Shown here one piece after another: positions 1 to 13,000 of a DNA stretch of 64,000 nt (the stretch's first letter is position 1; each line of letters starts with the position of its first letter). This DNA comes from Litomosoides sigmodontis (Eukaryota; Nematoda; Chromadorea; Rhabditida; Onchocercidae), in contig OY718805.1 in NCBI GenBank assembly GCA_963070105.1, forward strand, positions 2,927,501 to 2,991,500. Direction: 5' to 3'. The notes beneath the pieces are model-generated. The model did no database searches. It saw only the letters and a program-made list of their open reading frames with translations, and was not told where the DNA came from. A program made the translations under genes and the position numbers.

Positions 1-1786
1 TAAGGATGCTTCTAAAGAAAGACCCGAACAATTAACCTTCAAATAAATGGGTCCTTAATGAGCCACAATAAAAGATCACTATATACCTTATAACAAAGAG
101 TTCGATATTCAACAAACCATCAAATTGCAAGTAAGTAAGTGTTAGCCAAGAATGTCGCCGATAAATTTTATCTTCTCGAATTAATGAATTAATGAGTTTT
201 TTTTAATGCTAAAATTTAATCAGTTAGTTTAAATATTATCATTTTCACTAGCTTATCTTTCTCTTCATTGCAATATGAAAATTTTGAAATAGTCGTTGTG
301 ATGAAGTTATTAGCAATGTTAAAATTGATCATTCAATCTAAAATTTCAATAATATTTTTGATAATTTTAGCTTAGTTAGTCCTTAATTTAAAAGAACAAT
401 TAGCGGTGCGCAATTACTGCACTATTCCGTTATAATTAATTTGCATTTAAGAAATAAGCTGATAAATTGGTGAATATTTTAGTTATGATTATTACGTCTG
501 CTACTTTATTCCACTACTCTATTTTTTCCGAATTCAAATTTCTATCAATCATTGCTTATTATAAACAGTTCCGTTTTTGAAATTTCAAAATGTCAAATTT
601 TTAGCTTAAGTTGCTGGATGCTAATTGTCTAATTCCACAAAAGGAAAAACAATAATGATAGCAATAGCAATACATGAAAAGTATTAATGAACAAATACTG
701 AGAATCGTGTTTTTTTGTCCTTTGATAGATTCTATTTAAAAAGATGCAAAATGTTAAATTTGCAATCGAAAAAATAAAAATTTTCGATAACATATTTTTG
801 ATATTTGCCGAATGCTGCAAAAAAAAGCGAATTCATTCCTTCGTGAAATTCAATAAAATTAACTCTTTTGATTTGAAATTCAAATGGTACCAGAAGGTGG
901 GAACGAAAGTTCCTTTAAAAATCAGTGATGCGCAAATGGACATTGGCGAAGTGAACCTTTCGCGTAGCAGTTTGTTGAAGGAAATATTAAATAAAACGAA
1001 TTTCCTTTCTCACCCCTTTTCCTTCAAAATCTCCATCTACCAATCAAGCAGTTGTAAATTTCGAATTAAAAATCATATGCTTATTTTCTTTAATTTTGAA
1101 AATTTTTTCACAAAATAGGATAGGATGAGAAATAATTTGTCTGAAAAGAATAATTGGAATAAATTACACTTTTCAAAGAAGCTAATAATAGTATTAGTAG
1201 GTAAATTCTACCACACCAAATGTTTTATTTAATTTCCAAAAATTTCACTGTGTAAAATAACAGAATGAAAAAGAGAAATAACGAGAAAGTGAGAGAGAAA
1301 GAGAGAGAGAGAGAAAAAGAGAGAGAGAGGGAGAAAAAGGAGAGAATTTTTAAAGTTGAAAATAAAAGACAAATGTGACGCTGAGCATCATTCACACCAT
1401 ACTACTAAATTTGAGGTTAAGAATATGTAAAATGAAAAGTTGAAATCATTTCGCATTTAATATTTCTAAAATAACAATTACAATTGCATTATTTCAATTG
1501 AATTTGATTATAAGTTGCAAGTTAAGCATTTCAACTGGAAAATAGCAAATTGTGAAATGTGAAATTTTTAACGAGATGAAATGAAAAGTGACAATAATAA
1601 GAGGTCGATGAGAATTGAGGTAGACGAATACAATACCAATGACAAATACGGATTTTTCAACATATTAGTGTAATTTTAATGATTTGAATGAATTAAATGA
1701 TTTGCAAAAGTTGAACATACAAGCGATTAGGATGCGGAAGAGGTGGAAAAGTAAAGTAACACAAGCAAACAAAACCAATATCAACA

Positions 1787-1941
1787 ATGACCATGATCGG
1801 ATTGTTCCCGTCGAGATGCATGGTGGATGGGTGGGTGGACGATGGCGTTCACAATGAGAGAGGGAAGGCGTCGAAGGTTGAGGAGGAGGAAAATGATAGT
1901 GTTGAAAATTTCAATACATTTCTTCATCTAATTATTATCAT
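1787..1941 (+). CDS. possible coding exon, product unknown
   Basis: A GC-richer island opens with ATG at 1787 and reads 51 codons into a strong donor (AT then GTAAGAAA). The in-frame stop is created by the donor itself, as expected for a true exon end. The predicted segment is hydrophilic and acidic in the middle (SKVEEEENDSVENF) and ends in a hydrophobic stretch. It leaves in phase 2, matching the incoming phase of the island at 5916-6031, although the intron would be about 4 kb. No family is recognised. A chance open frame is a real alternative. Confidence 0.22.
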
Positions 1942-4064
1942 GTAAGAAACTATCGCTTTTCGCATGGTCCATATGATCCATTCTTGTGCAACAGCAATTT
2001 CATCGTATCATTTCACAAATAGAATGTTAAGACTTTTTTTTTCCCCAAATCTTAGCATCTATTTGTTATGCTAAAAAAAAATTTACATTTTTTTTATACA
2101 ATGAAAAATTTTTAAATTAAATTGATATCATCAAAATTTGTTTTTATTTAAAATAACAAAAAAAAAGATGTATGTGAAGCAGTGAAATTACTAGGGGAAG
2201 AAAAGAAAAAATGAAAATGGTTGAAGTACAAGAGTATTATTACGGTTTAAAGTGAAATTGAATGCTAAATGAACTGAGAATTTAGCAGCTCTAAGTGTAT
2301 GTGCTAATTTATAAAGAGTTGAATGAAATCAATTAAGTTGTAGGCATTAGATTTTTCAAAAAAATATTTGCATATATATATATATATATAGCATTTTCAT
2401 TTCAGTACTATCAATGAGTAAATTAAAAGTTGGAATTTAAGCAAAAAAAACAGAAATTTTGAGTGAGTCAATGAATGGAATGATTGCAATAATTTATTTT
2501 TTAACATTTTCTTTTTTTTTATATTTTTTTTACAAAAGAAATAAAATTCGAAATGATGAATTATTGAAGAAGTGAATTTTATTAAAAAGAAACGCAAACG
2601 CTTAAATGGTTAAGAAAATTAAACTGCTTTTTTCGGGCAACTTTATACTTGTATTTTGCGTCAATTTGAATTATAATAAATTTTTGTAAATTTATTTATA
2701 TTTAATTCATATTTAATAAGGCTCAAATGCATCATTTTTTTGCAGCAATTACAATTAGTGGAAATTTTCACCTTCTGCAATGAATTACTATTTTACTACC
2801 GAAAGTATGAGGATTATTTCGTAGTAATAATAATTTCAATGGCACACACATTCTTTTTGCACGTGCAAGAATATTTCAAAAATTGATGAAGTAAAATGCA
2901 ATTAAAAATTATCGAAAAAAGTTTTTTTGTGAATACTTGAAGAAATTTTATTCGAATGAAAATTATTCATTGCATGCATTTCTCTTTCAATCATAAAATT
3001 TGACAATTTTATCACTTTTACTAAATTTTCAAATTAACGCCAAACGCAAATGATGAGAGAATTGGGGAGAGAAGAGAAATGAGGAAGTGAGAAGAGTTAA
3101 AATTTTGAAATAATGAATTTTTTTCCTCTATGAGTTAGCAGTGAACTAAACATCTTAGCAAATTGTTTGAGTATTTCATCAATATCTCCTTTAATTATGT
3201 TAATTGCTGAAATTATTCAATCAATAATTATCAGTTCTTCAATATTTTCATAATCGGTCAGTTTGGTAGGACTTGATAAGAAATTAATTAAATTCATAGA
3301 ATTAAAATTTATGTGCTAACTGAGACATGACAAATTTAGATGAGTGAAATAGGAGAAGACTAAGGTGAAAGAGGAAGCGCGAGAAATTTTCATATCCATT
3401 TATAAAATTTAACATTTTGAAAACGTGATAATTTTTATCTCGCCTCATATCTTACCTCATTATTTTTCCATTTTTGCATAACTAACAGTTAAATTGTTTT
3501 CAGGTTTTTTTTTACTAATTGATTTCTTATAATAATTGCTCTACTTCAATAGCTCGTTCATTACTTTCTTTTGATCTAAAAGTCCTTGAAATTTTTTGAA
3601 GTTAAAAAAACAACATTCTTTAACGAAATTCAAGTGAAACAATTTTAATTTATTTTGCTCTTCATAATTACTCAATATAAAATTCTAATTTTCTCATTTA
3701 AATTGTATTATGAATTGCACAGTTCGTTTGAGAAAAAAAAAATTTATTTATTTCAATTTTCATTCAATAATTTTATTTATTCACATTTCGTAGAAAATAT
3801 AAGAAAGAAATGGTAAATTGAAAAGTAAGGAAAAAAAGAAATATTCAATAAAATTGTCATATTTGTCAGCAACTCCGTCCATTCCTACCAGTTACCATTG
3901 GAGTGATACATGAGAAGATGCTACTGGCATCACTAATTAGTATTTGCATCACTAATTAGTCGAATTACAAATCATCGCAATACAGAAGGCCATTAGGGTA
4001 ATGCAAAAACGGTAAAGCAATCATTGCAAAGAACTGTAACACGCTGTACTGCACGTGACCTTAC

Positions 4065-4117
4065 TTCATCAATTACACGTGAAAATTCGTCCCGATCATC
4101 CATTAGTTTTATTCTTG
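4065..4117 (-). CDS. possible first coding exon on the minus strand
   Basis: On the minus strand an acceptor (AATTCCTAG) at 4118 is followed after 14 bases by ATG (4103) and 13 codons (MDDRDEFSRVIDE) that run into a strong donor GTAAGG. An acceptor this close to a start is typical of spliced-leader trans-splicing in nematodes. No convincing phase-0 second exon was found towards position 1, and the plus strand is also open here, so the call is tentative. Confidence 0.2.
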
Positions 4118-5915
4118 CTAGGAATTGAATTTAATTGCATAATCAATTTTAAATTTTCATTTAATTGTGGCTGCAAAAAGGAAAAGTTGGATTGTGAAAA
4201 TGTGAATTAGCCCAATGAGGAGTGAGTTTTACGTGTTTGAATGATAAATAGTGAGTTGTTGTATGCTTTTATATTTTAATAAATAATCTTTCGTTCATCT
4301 CTTTTCCTTCACCCTTTCCTTCTTCCTCTTCCTCCTTCTCTTTCTTTCTCTCTCTCTTTTCCCCCTTTCTTTCTGTTTCCCTCTCTCTTTTTCATCCATT
4401 CAAATTAGTGACTTTTGAATATTTTCTCCTATTTAATTGATAATTTTGTTAATAAATGTGATGAAAAATATCCAATACTATTATCCTGAAGCATTGCGTA
4501 TTTTCCGGAATGTTGCTTCCCCGAATTCGGCCAGCAATTTCGTTCATGTAATTTCATCAATGGAAAATAAAAGAATGCTGGTGAAAGAGATGTAAACAAC
4601 AACAAACAATGTTTATAGCTAGCAGAAATGTTCTCTTATTTCTCCTCGTTTTCATTGGTCACTGGTCACTCCTATAACTTAGCCTCACTCGGTTGGCTCA
4701 CTTGCAATGCCTCAATTTTAGGTTGCTGGAAAAAAAGCCAAAATGCTTTCAATCAGCAATAACTTTCCGTCAACGGTAAACGCTAAGTAATTGCAGGTAT
4801 GAGTAGAATATTTTATAGGTTAACATCGCATTTGTTCAGCCATAAATAAATTAGAATTGTGAAAATTGTTTGCACAAATATCAAAATATTAAAGTTTTTA
4901 AATGATCTTTTTGATCAGTTAAAATTATTTAAAAATTTTTAGTAAAATTTAGGTTGCCATTGAAATGTCAACAATTGTTTGCTCATCCACTTTTTTCATT
5001 CTCTCTGCAAAAATTATAAAATTGAATGCTTTCGGTGATGAAACCCACTCATCGAGTCATTTTGACCTTGGACAGTGATCTCATCTCTTCTTCTTCTTCT
5101 TCAGGATGTTTAGTAAAAATTGAAATTTTTACTAAGCATTTTTAGAATAATTGAAATTTATCGGCTCATTGATAACTTAAACATATCATTTATAACATCT
5201 CGAATATATATAACAGAAGTCAGAGCATTGTGGCATGCCTACTTCAAATTGGAAATTGATAAAAAAATAAATAAAACTAATACATAGATTGAAAGATGTT
5301 GAATTTAATTTCCCATCTGTTGACTGAAATGAAAGATAAACAACATAAAAATGCATTTGGCGTTGAGAATTTGTTAGTAAAAAAAATGGAAAATAAAATT
5401 TCATGCAAAAAGTTACGGAAAAGAAAAAAAGAGGAAACTTCATAATGAATGCTAAAAAGAGAGGGAATTTATCAGCTGATTTTATTTTCCTTGAATAAAT
5501 GTTCGAAAATCGTCGAAATGCAAGTTACATCAAACGAACACTTTCTTCCACTAATTTAACTAGCACATTATAATCATTTATTTAATTTTTTTTGCATTTA
5601 AATTTCAAAAATGCATTACGCCGGATTTCAACGAATTTAAAATTAGGAACAGGTCTGTGTGTCACCTCGAAACGAAATGGTAAACTTTTAGTGGAAATAT
5701 CAGTTGGTGGTAACACGATGTTATAAAGTGGGAAGGGTTTGTTGCATATCATTCCTCTGGAAAAGCTGTGAACAGGTGGATAAGTTCACTTAGGAAGAGG
5801 GAGAGAGAAGTGAAAGGTGTTTGGTAACCGATCAGGTGTTAGGTGTTGGAGGGGTTTGTAAGCATTTCTACAACCATTCCACCTGTATCTGATCTGTCCA
5901 TTTCTGCTTGTACAG

Positions 5916-6512
5916 TGAAGCACTGAACGGTACAGAATCCTCTGTCCTTCTGGAAGATCATTTTGTATTTGTTCACTCTGCTGGATTGATGAGAACTGGA
6001 TCACTCAGAAGACTAACTTATGCGCAAATTCGTAAGTTACAATTGCTGATTCTTACAAAAGCTTAAGTGTTAGAGATTTCTTGGTCGTGTGTGTATGTGT
6101 AGTATGTGTTATGTGTATTTCCATTCTATGTGCATGCCAACTTTTAAGCGTACGTCAATATATTTTGTGAAAAAAAAATCTCAAGTGAATGGAGAAAGCC
6201 CATGGAGAAGGAATTGAACAAAGACAATTGAGTTCTAATGTACGTTAACATAGTTTAGTGATGGAGAAGAAAGAGAATCGAAGATGGATTGGTTGTGTGC
6301 TCTCATCATCACTGTTAATAAGTTTAACATAAAAATTTTTGTGGGTAGTGCTTGTTGCAGTGGAGAGAGTGTTGCAACTGCACTTTATCCGCTAAACATT
6401 GTTTTCTAACTTTTCTCATACTTCTGAAATTTTTGTTCTTTGACTTTTTTTTTCTTCAGGACGGGATCTATCAACTTTTTATTTTCATGCTTGTGCTCTT
6501 TTTTTCTTTTAA
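5916..6512 (+). CDS. possible terminal two-exon segment of an unknown gene
   Basis: Two exon-like pieces on the plus strand: 5916-6031 (acceptor CTTGTACAG, donor C/GTAAGT) and 6460-6512 (acceptor TTTTTTTCTTCAG), joined in phase 1 and ending in TAA. The first piece reads EALNGTESSVLLEDHFVFVH and continues with a basic, serine-bearing stretch (MRTGSLRRLTYAQI); the second adds a short hydrophobic C-terminus. Both splice signals are strong and GC is above the surroundings. No domain is recognised. These pieces could instead be 5' untranslated exons of the OTUD3-like gene that starts 580 bases downstream. Confidence 0.3.
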
Positions 6513-7091
6513 CATCGCATAACTCATGTATTTTCATTAATGAAGCACTTTCTATTCAGTGATTAGGAAGTTTTTATGCAGCAACTACAAGTTTCACTCT
6601 CCATTATTGTTTACATCCTTCTTCCTTGCTACTAACATATTTCTGCTACTTACGTGTAAATCAGAGTTAGATTTTACAAATGCAATGACTGTTTTAACAC
6701 CGAAAAGTGACGTGAGTGGAAAATTGTTGAAAATTGTTCGTAATGGTAGTGTACGAAACTGCGGACGATTCTATTTCGTGTTTGCTGATGATTTATCACT
6801 GTTACGATTGCGGCATTCTTGTTGGTATCAACTCATAAATTGCAATAGAACACGTGCAAAATAAGTGATTCATTTTTAGATCTTAAAGGTGACATTTATT
6901 ATGCATCAGTTAGTTTCATTTGATTTTTGTAAACCATATGTGCGTTTTCGGGATAAAGTTTTTTGCATTATTAAAACGTTTCCGGAATATTACATCCAAA
7001 CATTGCAGCTAACTTTAATAGCAGCAGTTTCTTTATTACTTAGTACGTTGGTTTGTCTGATTAAAGAAACCACTTGTCTTGCGTGAACGTT
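6513..7091. other. 5' flank of the OTUD3-like gene
   Basis: No gene is called here. Open frames at 6559-6864 and 6889-7086 (+) read through this stretch but show no splice support or recognisable domain. The stretch is the likely promoter and 5' untranslated region of the gene starting at 7092. Confidence 0.35.
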
Positions 7092-10058
7092 ATGGCGCGA
7101 AAAAAGGAATATGGCGGAATTACTGCTAATTCAAGCAGTACAGCGGGCACCGGTGGAAAACGTACCTCGAAAAATAATATGTCGAATGATAATGAATGTA
7201 AAATGGACTTAAATCGATTGAATTCAACTTCGAAACGAAAAGAGGTATGCCTTATAGGTATTATGATACTTGACTTCAGAATGATTGTAATTCAGTTTCC
7301 ATTTCATCATTTTGTTGACTATTTTAACGCAAATTGAAACTTCAATTTTCGTTAACAAAGGCAGAAAAGGAATGAAAAACTTTTTTAACTTTTCAATCAA
7401 TATTTAAACTGTTACATACTGCTGCAGGCTGCTTATCCAGGAACAAGCATGAGAAATGTATACGATGTTGCTGATTTGCGCACACAGCTCGGATCTTTTG
7501 GTTTAACTGTTCGAGATATTCCAGGAGATGGAAACTGTCTTTTTAGGTAACTTTTTCGTTTTTTTTTGTTTTGTGTGCTTAAGATTTTGCTATTATTTAG
7601 GGAATGATTAGCTCGTTCATCCGCGACTTTAGTCCTGTTGTTTAGAAAATATTTACTTTTTGGCTGCACAGACGGAAGTTTTTTTTCAGGGCTTTGGGCG
7701 ATCAGTTAGATGGTCATACAGGAAATCACCTGAAACATCGTCTTGATACAGTTCGGTATATAGTAAACCATCGCGGTCACTTTGAACCGTTCATCGATGT
7801 CCCTTTTGAACGCTATAGTTGGTGTTTAAAAACTTTTGAATGAATTTCTTTTGTTTAAAGTATTTCTCTCCCGAATGCCGGTTTATTGGTTTTTGCATCC
7901 GCAAACTTACTATAACTTTTGTGGCATCTATATCTTCAAATTTTCAGGGATGCAATGACACACAAGTGATTTAAGTGATTTAATGCGACACTAAGATTTA
8001 ACTTAAATTTATTTCATATCTAAATGCTTTGAATTTTCTAGCTAAAAGTGAAGTTCATGATCGAAAAAATTAATGAAACACGGAATTAACGTCAAAAATT
8101 TAATTTTTAGTGTGTTGATATTACATGTATTGTTGTTTACAGTAAATGATTTGAGCAATCCGGGCACTTATGCCGGCCAAGATGCGCTTGTGGCGTTTGC
8201 ACGTTTGCATGAAGTAAATATCATTATTCACCAACTGAATAGACCACTATGGAAGATTCAAGGCTCTGAAGATAATGATGCTCCTGAACTTCATCTTTCG
8301 TACCACAATGGTGAGCATTATTCGAGCGTTCGTCGTTTCGGTGATATCGCCAATATTCCTGCCGGGATACGCATTATGGTATTAAAGTTATTATTTCTGA
8401 AATAAAATTCACTTGTACCGATTTTATTTTTCATTTGTCATGAGTATCTTGTTGAGGGTTTGTCATAATAAGCATAAAAAGAAGAAATTCTAATTGAAAT
8501 GAAATAACTCACATTATGGTGACTTCATTTACTCGTAGCAATATCTGTATAAATGAAAATCAGTAATTTTGAGAAGGCCTTAAAGCCTCTAATATATAAA
8601 ATTCATAGGCATCTGTTTTATTTGATGAGTTTCATTTTTTCCCCCAACTGCAACAGAGTAGTGTGTGGTACATGCTCAGTCAACTCAGTATACAGACTCA
8701 TTGATCACCGTACAAAAATGCCAATACGTAGTTGGTCCACGTAACACAGAAGTATTTGGTGGTGCAGCAGTAAACTTGGTTAATGTGAAAACGTGTACAG
8801 TTATCAATAAAGTGCTTGTGCCAACTTTGTTTGTAAAGCAAGCTAAGAAAAAGAAAACGAATGATTCAATTTTAGAGTAGTATTATTTATCATGTTAAGA
8901 TCTACCTTTGTAGGCTCCAACTACTGTTCCGTGTTGTGCATCGCATAGTGTGTACACGTCCACGAAACCTATCACTTCACATGCCAATTCTGGTAGTTTG
9001 CAGCAATCTGCAGCAAATTTGCGTAAACGTAATGTAAATGTTTCAAACGACAGAGCCGCTCATACGTATTTATATGGAGAAGACGAATTCACTACTTTGG
9101 TTCATGAAGTATATTTTATTTGTCTCAAATTCCCATTGTAGATAGAGTGTATACGCAGAGGGTTAATGAAATCGAAGGAAGAACAAAAACTGATCGTTTA
9201 ATTTTATGCTTTGTTTCAACCTGAAAGTTATGGTTTTTATTAATTTTTGCTCCATGTTTCGTATCATTGATTAGGTGATGAACCGTACTGGATGTCGAGA
9301 TGCTAGCTTGGCCACTGAGGCTCTGATAGAAAATTCGGGGGACTTGGATCAAGCCGTTGATTACCAACTGTCATTTGCATTATTTGTTGCCCCTGACGAT
9401 GAACGAAATCATCCTAGAGAGATGAACGGAAGAGATATGGAAATGATGGGTAAATTTCATTACTTTTTATGTTTAGAATGTTCTGATTGCAAAGTTACCT
9501 GTAATCAAAGAGGAGTTATTGAGGTTAAGGTGATTGGCGCGATATTTTGATTTTCAACATATATAACACAGAATATTCCCGTTGTTATTTAAAATCTATC
9601 GAATTGGCTTAGGAAGCATTCCTGTGCTCTCTTTTAGTCGAAGTTTAAGTGTTTATTTTATGAATTTTTTGTATTTTTTGCTGGTTAAGAAACAATGCTT
9701 TCTTTCATTTGAGGACGTAAAATATTAAAAGGCCAAAATGCTAATGACGCTGACAGGCATCGTACTTCACCAGCTTATCCAAATCGTGGTATTGAGGTAT
9801 TTTTGTTCGCTGTTCTACGGAGATCTGTGGACTTCTATTTGTAAAACGAAGTGTTTTAAATTACCAAACGTAGATTCGTACTCTTTTATACGGATTTTTT
9901 CGGATAAATTAAACAATTAAAGTTGATATAGCCAGATTTGACATATTTAGTATACCGGTGATTTGAGTATTTAAATTTTGTTCCAGTTGCATGTGGAGGA
10001 GACAGAAAGGCAAGGAAGACAGTGCTGTACTTTTGCCAAAAGCGAATTTGCAGATTAA
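7092..10058 (+). CDS. OTUD3: OTUD3-like OTU-domain deubiquitinase (9 exons)
   Basis: OTU-family cysteine protease that removes ubiquitin chains from substrates. Exons: 7092-7244, 7428-7546, 7690-7817, 8143-8378, about 8662-8832 (ends uncertain), 8914-9108, 9275-9449, 9732-9796, 9987-10058; phases agree at the joins among exons 1-4 and 6-8. The N-terminus is basic and Ser/Gly-rich (MARKKEYGG). The OTU core holds the catalytic loop [15 protein letters not shown] with Asp85 and Cys88, then [17 protein letters not shown], the IIIHQLN strand and the catalytic His in [12 protein letters not shown] (His192). Exon 7 encodes a UBA-like helix bundle ([24 protein letters not shown]), in the same place as in human OTUD3. 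Exon 5 could also start at 8680 or 8689 and end at 8769. The last two exons could be read in another frame giving a basic tail ([10 protein letters not shown]). A possible poly(A) signal AATAAA lies at 10666. Confidence 0.85.
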
Positions 10059-13000
10059 ATAATACCTCTTTATTTTTCGGGTCTTATTTTGAAATTGAAG
10101 TAGAGGTATTGAAGCTTGGGGTTTCTAGCCTACCAAATAGAAAGCCATTCATAATCAAGGTTGTTTTAGCTGCTAGCTTCTGAGCAAGAGGAGAAGTGGG
10201 AGCGGAAACAAGGTGGCGGTAATATATCGCAGGAGCATCTAAACAAGCAAGGCGACCTTCGTTTCTTAACATTGTAATTAATATATTTACATTGTGGCGT
10301 ATTTTGCCGTTCGTTCTTTCACCCTGCTTTCCCTAGGTAGTTTATCACAATTTTTTGATCAACGATTGACGAAAATCATTCTCACATAGCATTAACTATG
10401 TTTTATTATGACATTACGGTTATTGTATTTGCTACCCCTCTTGGATGTTTGGTAATGAATATTCGAGAGTTCAGCATAATGCTTTTGCCTTTTAACCGTG
10501 GCTTAAGTTGAGTTTCCGATCTTGCAAGTGGAAAATTAAAATCCGGATCTGCTTAATACAGTCATATTAAAGGAAGTAGTACCGCTGTGATATAAGAATG
10601 TAGTTTAATGTTTCTATTTATGCTTAAAATGCTCATATCAACTTCTAGCGTTCGCTTTTCCGAGCAATAAAAAACATATGATTAAAGGATTTTTTCGAAA
10701 ATTTATATTTTATGGTGATGCCTGCAAAGGTTGCCTTTCAGTATTAATGGCGAATATTCATTCCTGTACGCCTCTGTCTCTCCTTCTGCTCCTCAACTGC
10801 CCGATTAGAAAAATGCGTGTTCTGTGGACTGCTTGAGAAATCAAATGTTTGAAATACGTTGATTGAATTACTTAGTTCAAACTTTATTAATTCCTGACAG
10901 GAAGTAACGAAGGAATTCCTCCTCTTCTAACTTATTTCCTATGACATGCTAACAGTATACAAACGGAGGGAAATAGCGCTAAATTGCTCGCATAACATCG
11001 TATCAATCAAACAAATAAATGTTGTCTTCCGCGTGTACCATCATTTATCGTGTGTACCCATTTATTACCGTTATCCTAGTACTTTATACTTTGAAACGTT
11101 AAATAGCGTTCTGTATTTGATGCATTGTTAGATGAAATCTATTTCATCCATTTTACAATGATTACTGCTAGTAGAATGTGCTTGTGCTCACTTGTGAATT
11201 CAGTGCTTTGGTACAATTAATTGTTAATAAAACTCCACAAATCATTCACGTTTCAAGGAGTATGATAGTTGTCAAGGAATTACGGATATTTGAGCACAGT
11301 GAGTGCAGATAGCTAGCTTGTTAACCGTTGGTTGCGTTGCTGTACGTCGTCTGTATCACGGAAAATCTCTTCAATGGTGCGTGCACACGGCAAACGTGAA
11401 TTACGGCTGCACGCAATACGCGTGTTGTTTTGCGGTGCGGCAGCGCGTCAACCATAAATGGGAAGAGGGAGGGGTTTCTGACACTCGCTCGCTTAACTGC
11501 AAGCTTTCGTACTTAACTTGCATACCCCGCCCCGTGCGCAGTGCTCCACCCTCCGAAGGCTGCTTGCTCAGTTAGTTGTTGGTCGGATCTCTCAGCTGCA
11601 ATCCGACTTCGACGAGTTGCCCGGTCCGCTGTGATGCGGCGGCAGTGATCATTGCTTTCCCCTCTCCACCTCCGCTCCCCTCCCCTGTACCGCACAGCCA
11701 CACCTGTTCCATTACGAGTTTTAACGCATGATGTGCTCGCATGCCCTGTATTACAAAGCGCACAGAAATGCTTACGCTCTTGAGAGCATGTACTTGTGTG
11801 TGTGTGTGTGTGTGCGTACATGTGCGTGCGTGCGTGCGTGTTTGCTTTCGTGCGTATGCGTCGTATGTGTGTCACTTTTATCTCACTCCCTCTTAATCAG
11901 TATCACTCATACACGCTATGTCATATGCCGGAATGTCACGGTAGCGTCTCTCAGTGCTGCGGAATATTGGCACCGTAGCGCTCTGCGTTCCACTCCACCC
12001 CAATTCCATTCATCCCACTAATCACTCACCGCATCTCTCTGTGCAACGAACCGCCCGCCGAGACTCTTGCCTTCTCCTCTCCCATTCCATTTCCATTTCA
12101 CTTACACTGCGAAGAGTTATCGACCGTGTTGGGCCGTGTTTTCCTTGGATGTCGGCCAGATTTTTCACTTTTTCACTTCGCGCTCGCTAGTTTAACATGT
12201 GTATCGACCAGTTTACTGAAACACATCGCGCGGATTACGTGACGGAATGTTCCCAAATAGTTTCAACGTACTCGTTCCATTTCACGTTTCAATCTCAACT
12301 TCTATTGTTAATTTGTAGAGTCATTATTGTGGGCATTTTTTTCCTCTTGTCATTCGTTTGTTATATTTCAAGTTGTATTTTCATCGGGAATGTAAACAGA
12401 CAAGTGTGGCGCTTTAGGCGAGTCGATTATGGTGGTTTTTTTCGAAGCATGCCATTACATAACATACCTTACCGGCTGTACTCGTTTTATGATCATTACA
12501 ATCATGTGAGTCATGCACTATAGATCAGATTAAATCCACCTATAAATCCACGAGTCAGTGCAGGAGGTCACTCGAGCGCAGTTGGCTCACTTTATATTAG
12601 CCTACAGCATCTGTTAATGAATGCACATACTATCTCCCTTAATCATTTCCATCAACTATGCGATGAGTGTCGCTGAGTTCGTGTAAATGTTTCCCTCTTT
12701 TTTTTAAAATATGTTTCTTCTAATTGAAAAAGAAAATAACTTATTGCACACTTTTGAGACATTTCCCCAACCTTTACCTTTATTGTTACTCCTTTAGCCG
12801 TCCTGATGCATGCATAGCTGTTCATTCCCAAAGGATTCTCAAAGATTAGCTAGCAAGTAAAAACCTTAGTTTCATCCATCGTTAAATTTGAAATTTGCAT
12901 TGACATATCTCAGCTTGTTTTCACGACCATTAATTTCAACATCATTTAGTGCGATGAAATTGCATCCAACTGAGTATTCCTGAGTTCCAGGCAGTATTCG

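Larger units (their letters stand above)
1..5915. other. AT-rich non-coding stretch with a few exon-like islands
   Basis: Mostly low-GC sequence with homopolymer runs, (GA)n near 1285-1350, (TA)n near 2373-2390 and CT-rich tracts near 4300-4390. Short GC-richer islands stand out at 1780-1945, 3870-4110, 4490-4580 and 5640-6030; three of these are described separately as possible exons. A 124-codon open frame at 744-1118 (+) has no domain I recognise and is not called. A 15-base direct repeat (gcatcactaattagt) occurs twice at about 3927-3960. Confidence 0.5.

Noticed and set aside
744..1118. 124-codon plus-strand open frame
   Set aside because: Lengths of this order are expected by chance in a 64-kb window at this AT content, and composition is lysine/phenylalanine-rich with no motif.
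6559..7086. 101- and 65-codon plus-strand frames before OTUD3
   Set aside because: No recognisable domain; the OTUD3 start at 7092 has its own frame, and these fit a 5' flank.
10084..10272. 62-codon minus-strand frame
   Set aside because: It is antisense to the probable 3' untranslated region of the OTUD3-like gene and has no supporting signals.
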